A stretch of 44,816 nt of DNA, taken from contig NZ_JADFFK010000033.1 in assembly GCF_015223355.1 (NCBI RefSeq), forward strand, positions 1-44,816, read 5' to 3'. How positions within the stretch are numbered: the stretch's first letter is position 1; each line of letters starts with the position of its first letter. This document shows positions 44,346 through 44,816 of this stretch, in pieces. The notes under the pieces were generated by a model. The model searched no databases and was not told where the DNA came from. It saw nothing but the letters and a program-made list of their open reading frames with translations. This DNA comes from Salipiger mangrovisoli. GTDB taxonomy: Bacteria > Pseudomonadota > Alphaproteobacteria > Rhodobacterales > Rhodobacteraceae. The position numbers and the translations under genes were made by a program.

Positions 44346-44816
44346 GGGCATCGTTTCCGGCTGCTCTCGGAAGGAGATTGCGGAAAGGTAGGCCTGGACG
44401 ATAGCTGCGGACGTCGAGGGCCTCCGCTGGCGAAAAGCCCCCTTCCAATGTGCCTTCCGTGACACTGAGACATTCCTCTTCGCCCGGTCGGGGCACGCGA
44501 GCCTCCGGTTTTGCAATGGTCGCTGGGTCAGGATTCGTAGGCAGTAGAAGACGGTTGCCGCGAGAGCTTCAATGCGCGGCTCCGAGGTGAGCAGGTGAAT
44601 GACGAAGCCTTCGTTGCGCTGGAGAAGCGCGCAAATCCTCATCAAAAGCTGGCGCAAACATTCCAAAAGAAAGCGATCGTATAGCGCGCTTGGATATCGG
44701 ATGTCGGCGCCGCAGGTTTTCGTCCATATCGACGGGCGACCGATAGTGCCCCGCGGCGTGGTGTAGGAAGCCGCGAGCGTCGCTGATCGCGAGGCTGGCG
44801 GTCATCGTCGATCTTC
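44346..44816 (-). other. Unidentified, possibly decayed leftward coding region at right edge
   Basis: On the minus strand two overlapping frames contain protein-like stretches: MTASLAISDARGFLHHAAGH and RSPVDMDENLRRRHPISKRA near 44805-44690, then in another frame LLQRNEGFVIHLLTSEPRI and ALAATVFYCLRILTQRPL near 44625-44510. They read as one protein split by a frameshift around 44640. I do not recognise the family, and the window edge lies just upstream. Confidence 0.25.

Noticed and set aside
1..44816. CRISPR arrays, tRNA and rRNA genes
   Set aside because: No regularly spaced repeats with unique spacers were found beyond the iterons and the parS-like cluster, and no tRNA-like or rRNA-like sequence was noticed on either strand.

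Overview
The window looks like a piece of a large plasmid or chromid from a high-GC alphaproteobacterium of the Rhodobacteraceae (Roseobacter group). This rests on four things seen in the sequence: RPA-type (RepA-like) replication initiators with iterons, four proteins ending in the VPLPA-CTERM sorting signal, an XrtD-type exosortase fused to an EpsI domain, and a homologue of the RCAP_rcc01079 gene-transfer-agent spike base protein. No rRNA, tRNA, CRISPR array or intact transposase was seen.

Region 1 (1-14.3 kb) is the replication and accessory part. It carries two VPLPA-CTERM proteins, a first initiator gene (2298-3326, minus) with six iterons and a triple GTGTT repeat upstream, an ExoY-like priming sugar transferase, small membrane proteins, a 1075-residue beta-helix/PKD/LamG protein, a third VPLPA-CTERM protein and an orphan spike base gene. 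A second, homologous initiator (11831-12868, plus) follows with its own five iterons and triple repeat, then a GATAGCT repeat cluster, parA and a small parB-like gene. The two replicons have the same architecture but different iterons, so this is a composite (two-origin) replicon.

Region 2 (14.3-26.3 kb) is an exopolysaccharide export and exosortase block. A leftward operon encodes an ExeA/PEP-CTERM-type AAA ATPase, a Wzz-type chain-length protein and a BY-kinase. A rightward operon encodes a PrsT-like TPR lipoprotein, a Wza-type SLBB export protein, an outer-membrane barrel, exosortase XrtD and an SGNH hydrolase with a C-terminal LamG-like domain.

Region 3 (26.3-43.3 kb) builds and decorates the polysaccharide: Wzx flippase, an FrhB-like protein divergent from a pyruvyl transferase, two GT2 glycosyltransferases, the PssD/PssE pair, a Wzy polymerase/ligase, two intact membrane acyltransferases plus one interrupted by a stop codon, two left-handed beta-helix acetyltransferases, a second SGNH esterase, a second beta-helix protein and a fourth VPLPA-CTERM protein. 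The predicted product is a short-repeat, pyruvylated and O-acylated polysaccharide made by a Wzx/Wzy route, with exosortase-sorted surface proteins. CtrA-like TTAA-N7-TTAA boxes lie upstream of some of these units.

Region 4 (43.3-44.8 kb) is decayed and contains a DEDDh exonuclease pseudogene and an unidentified leftward remnant.
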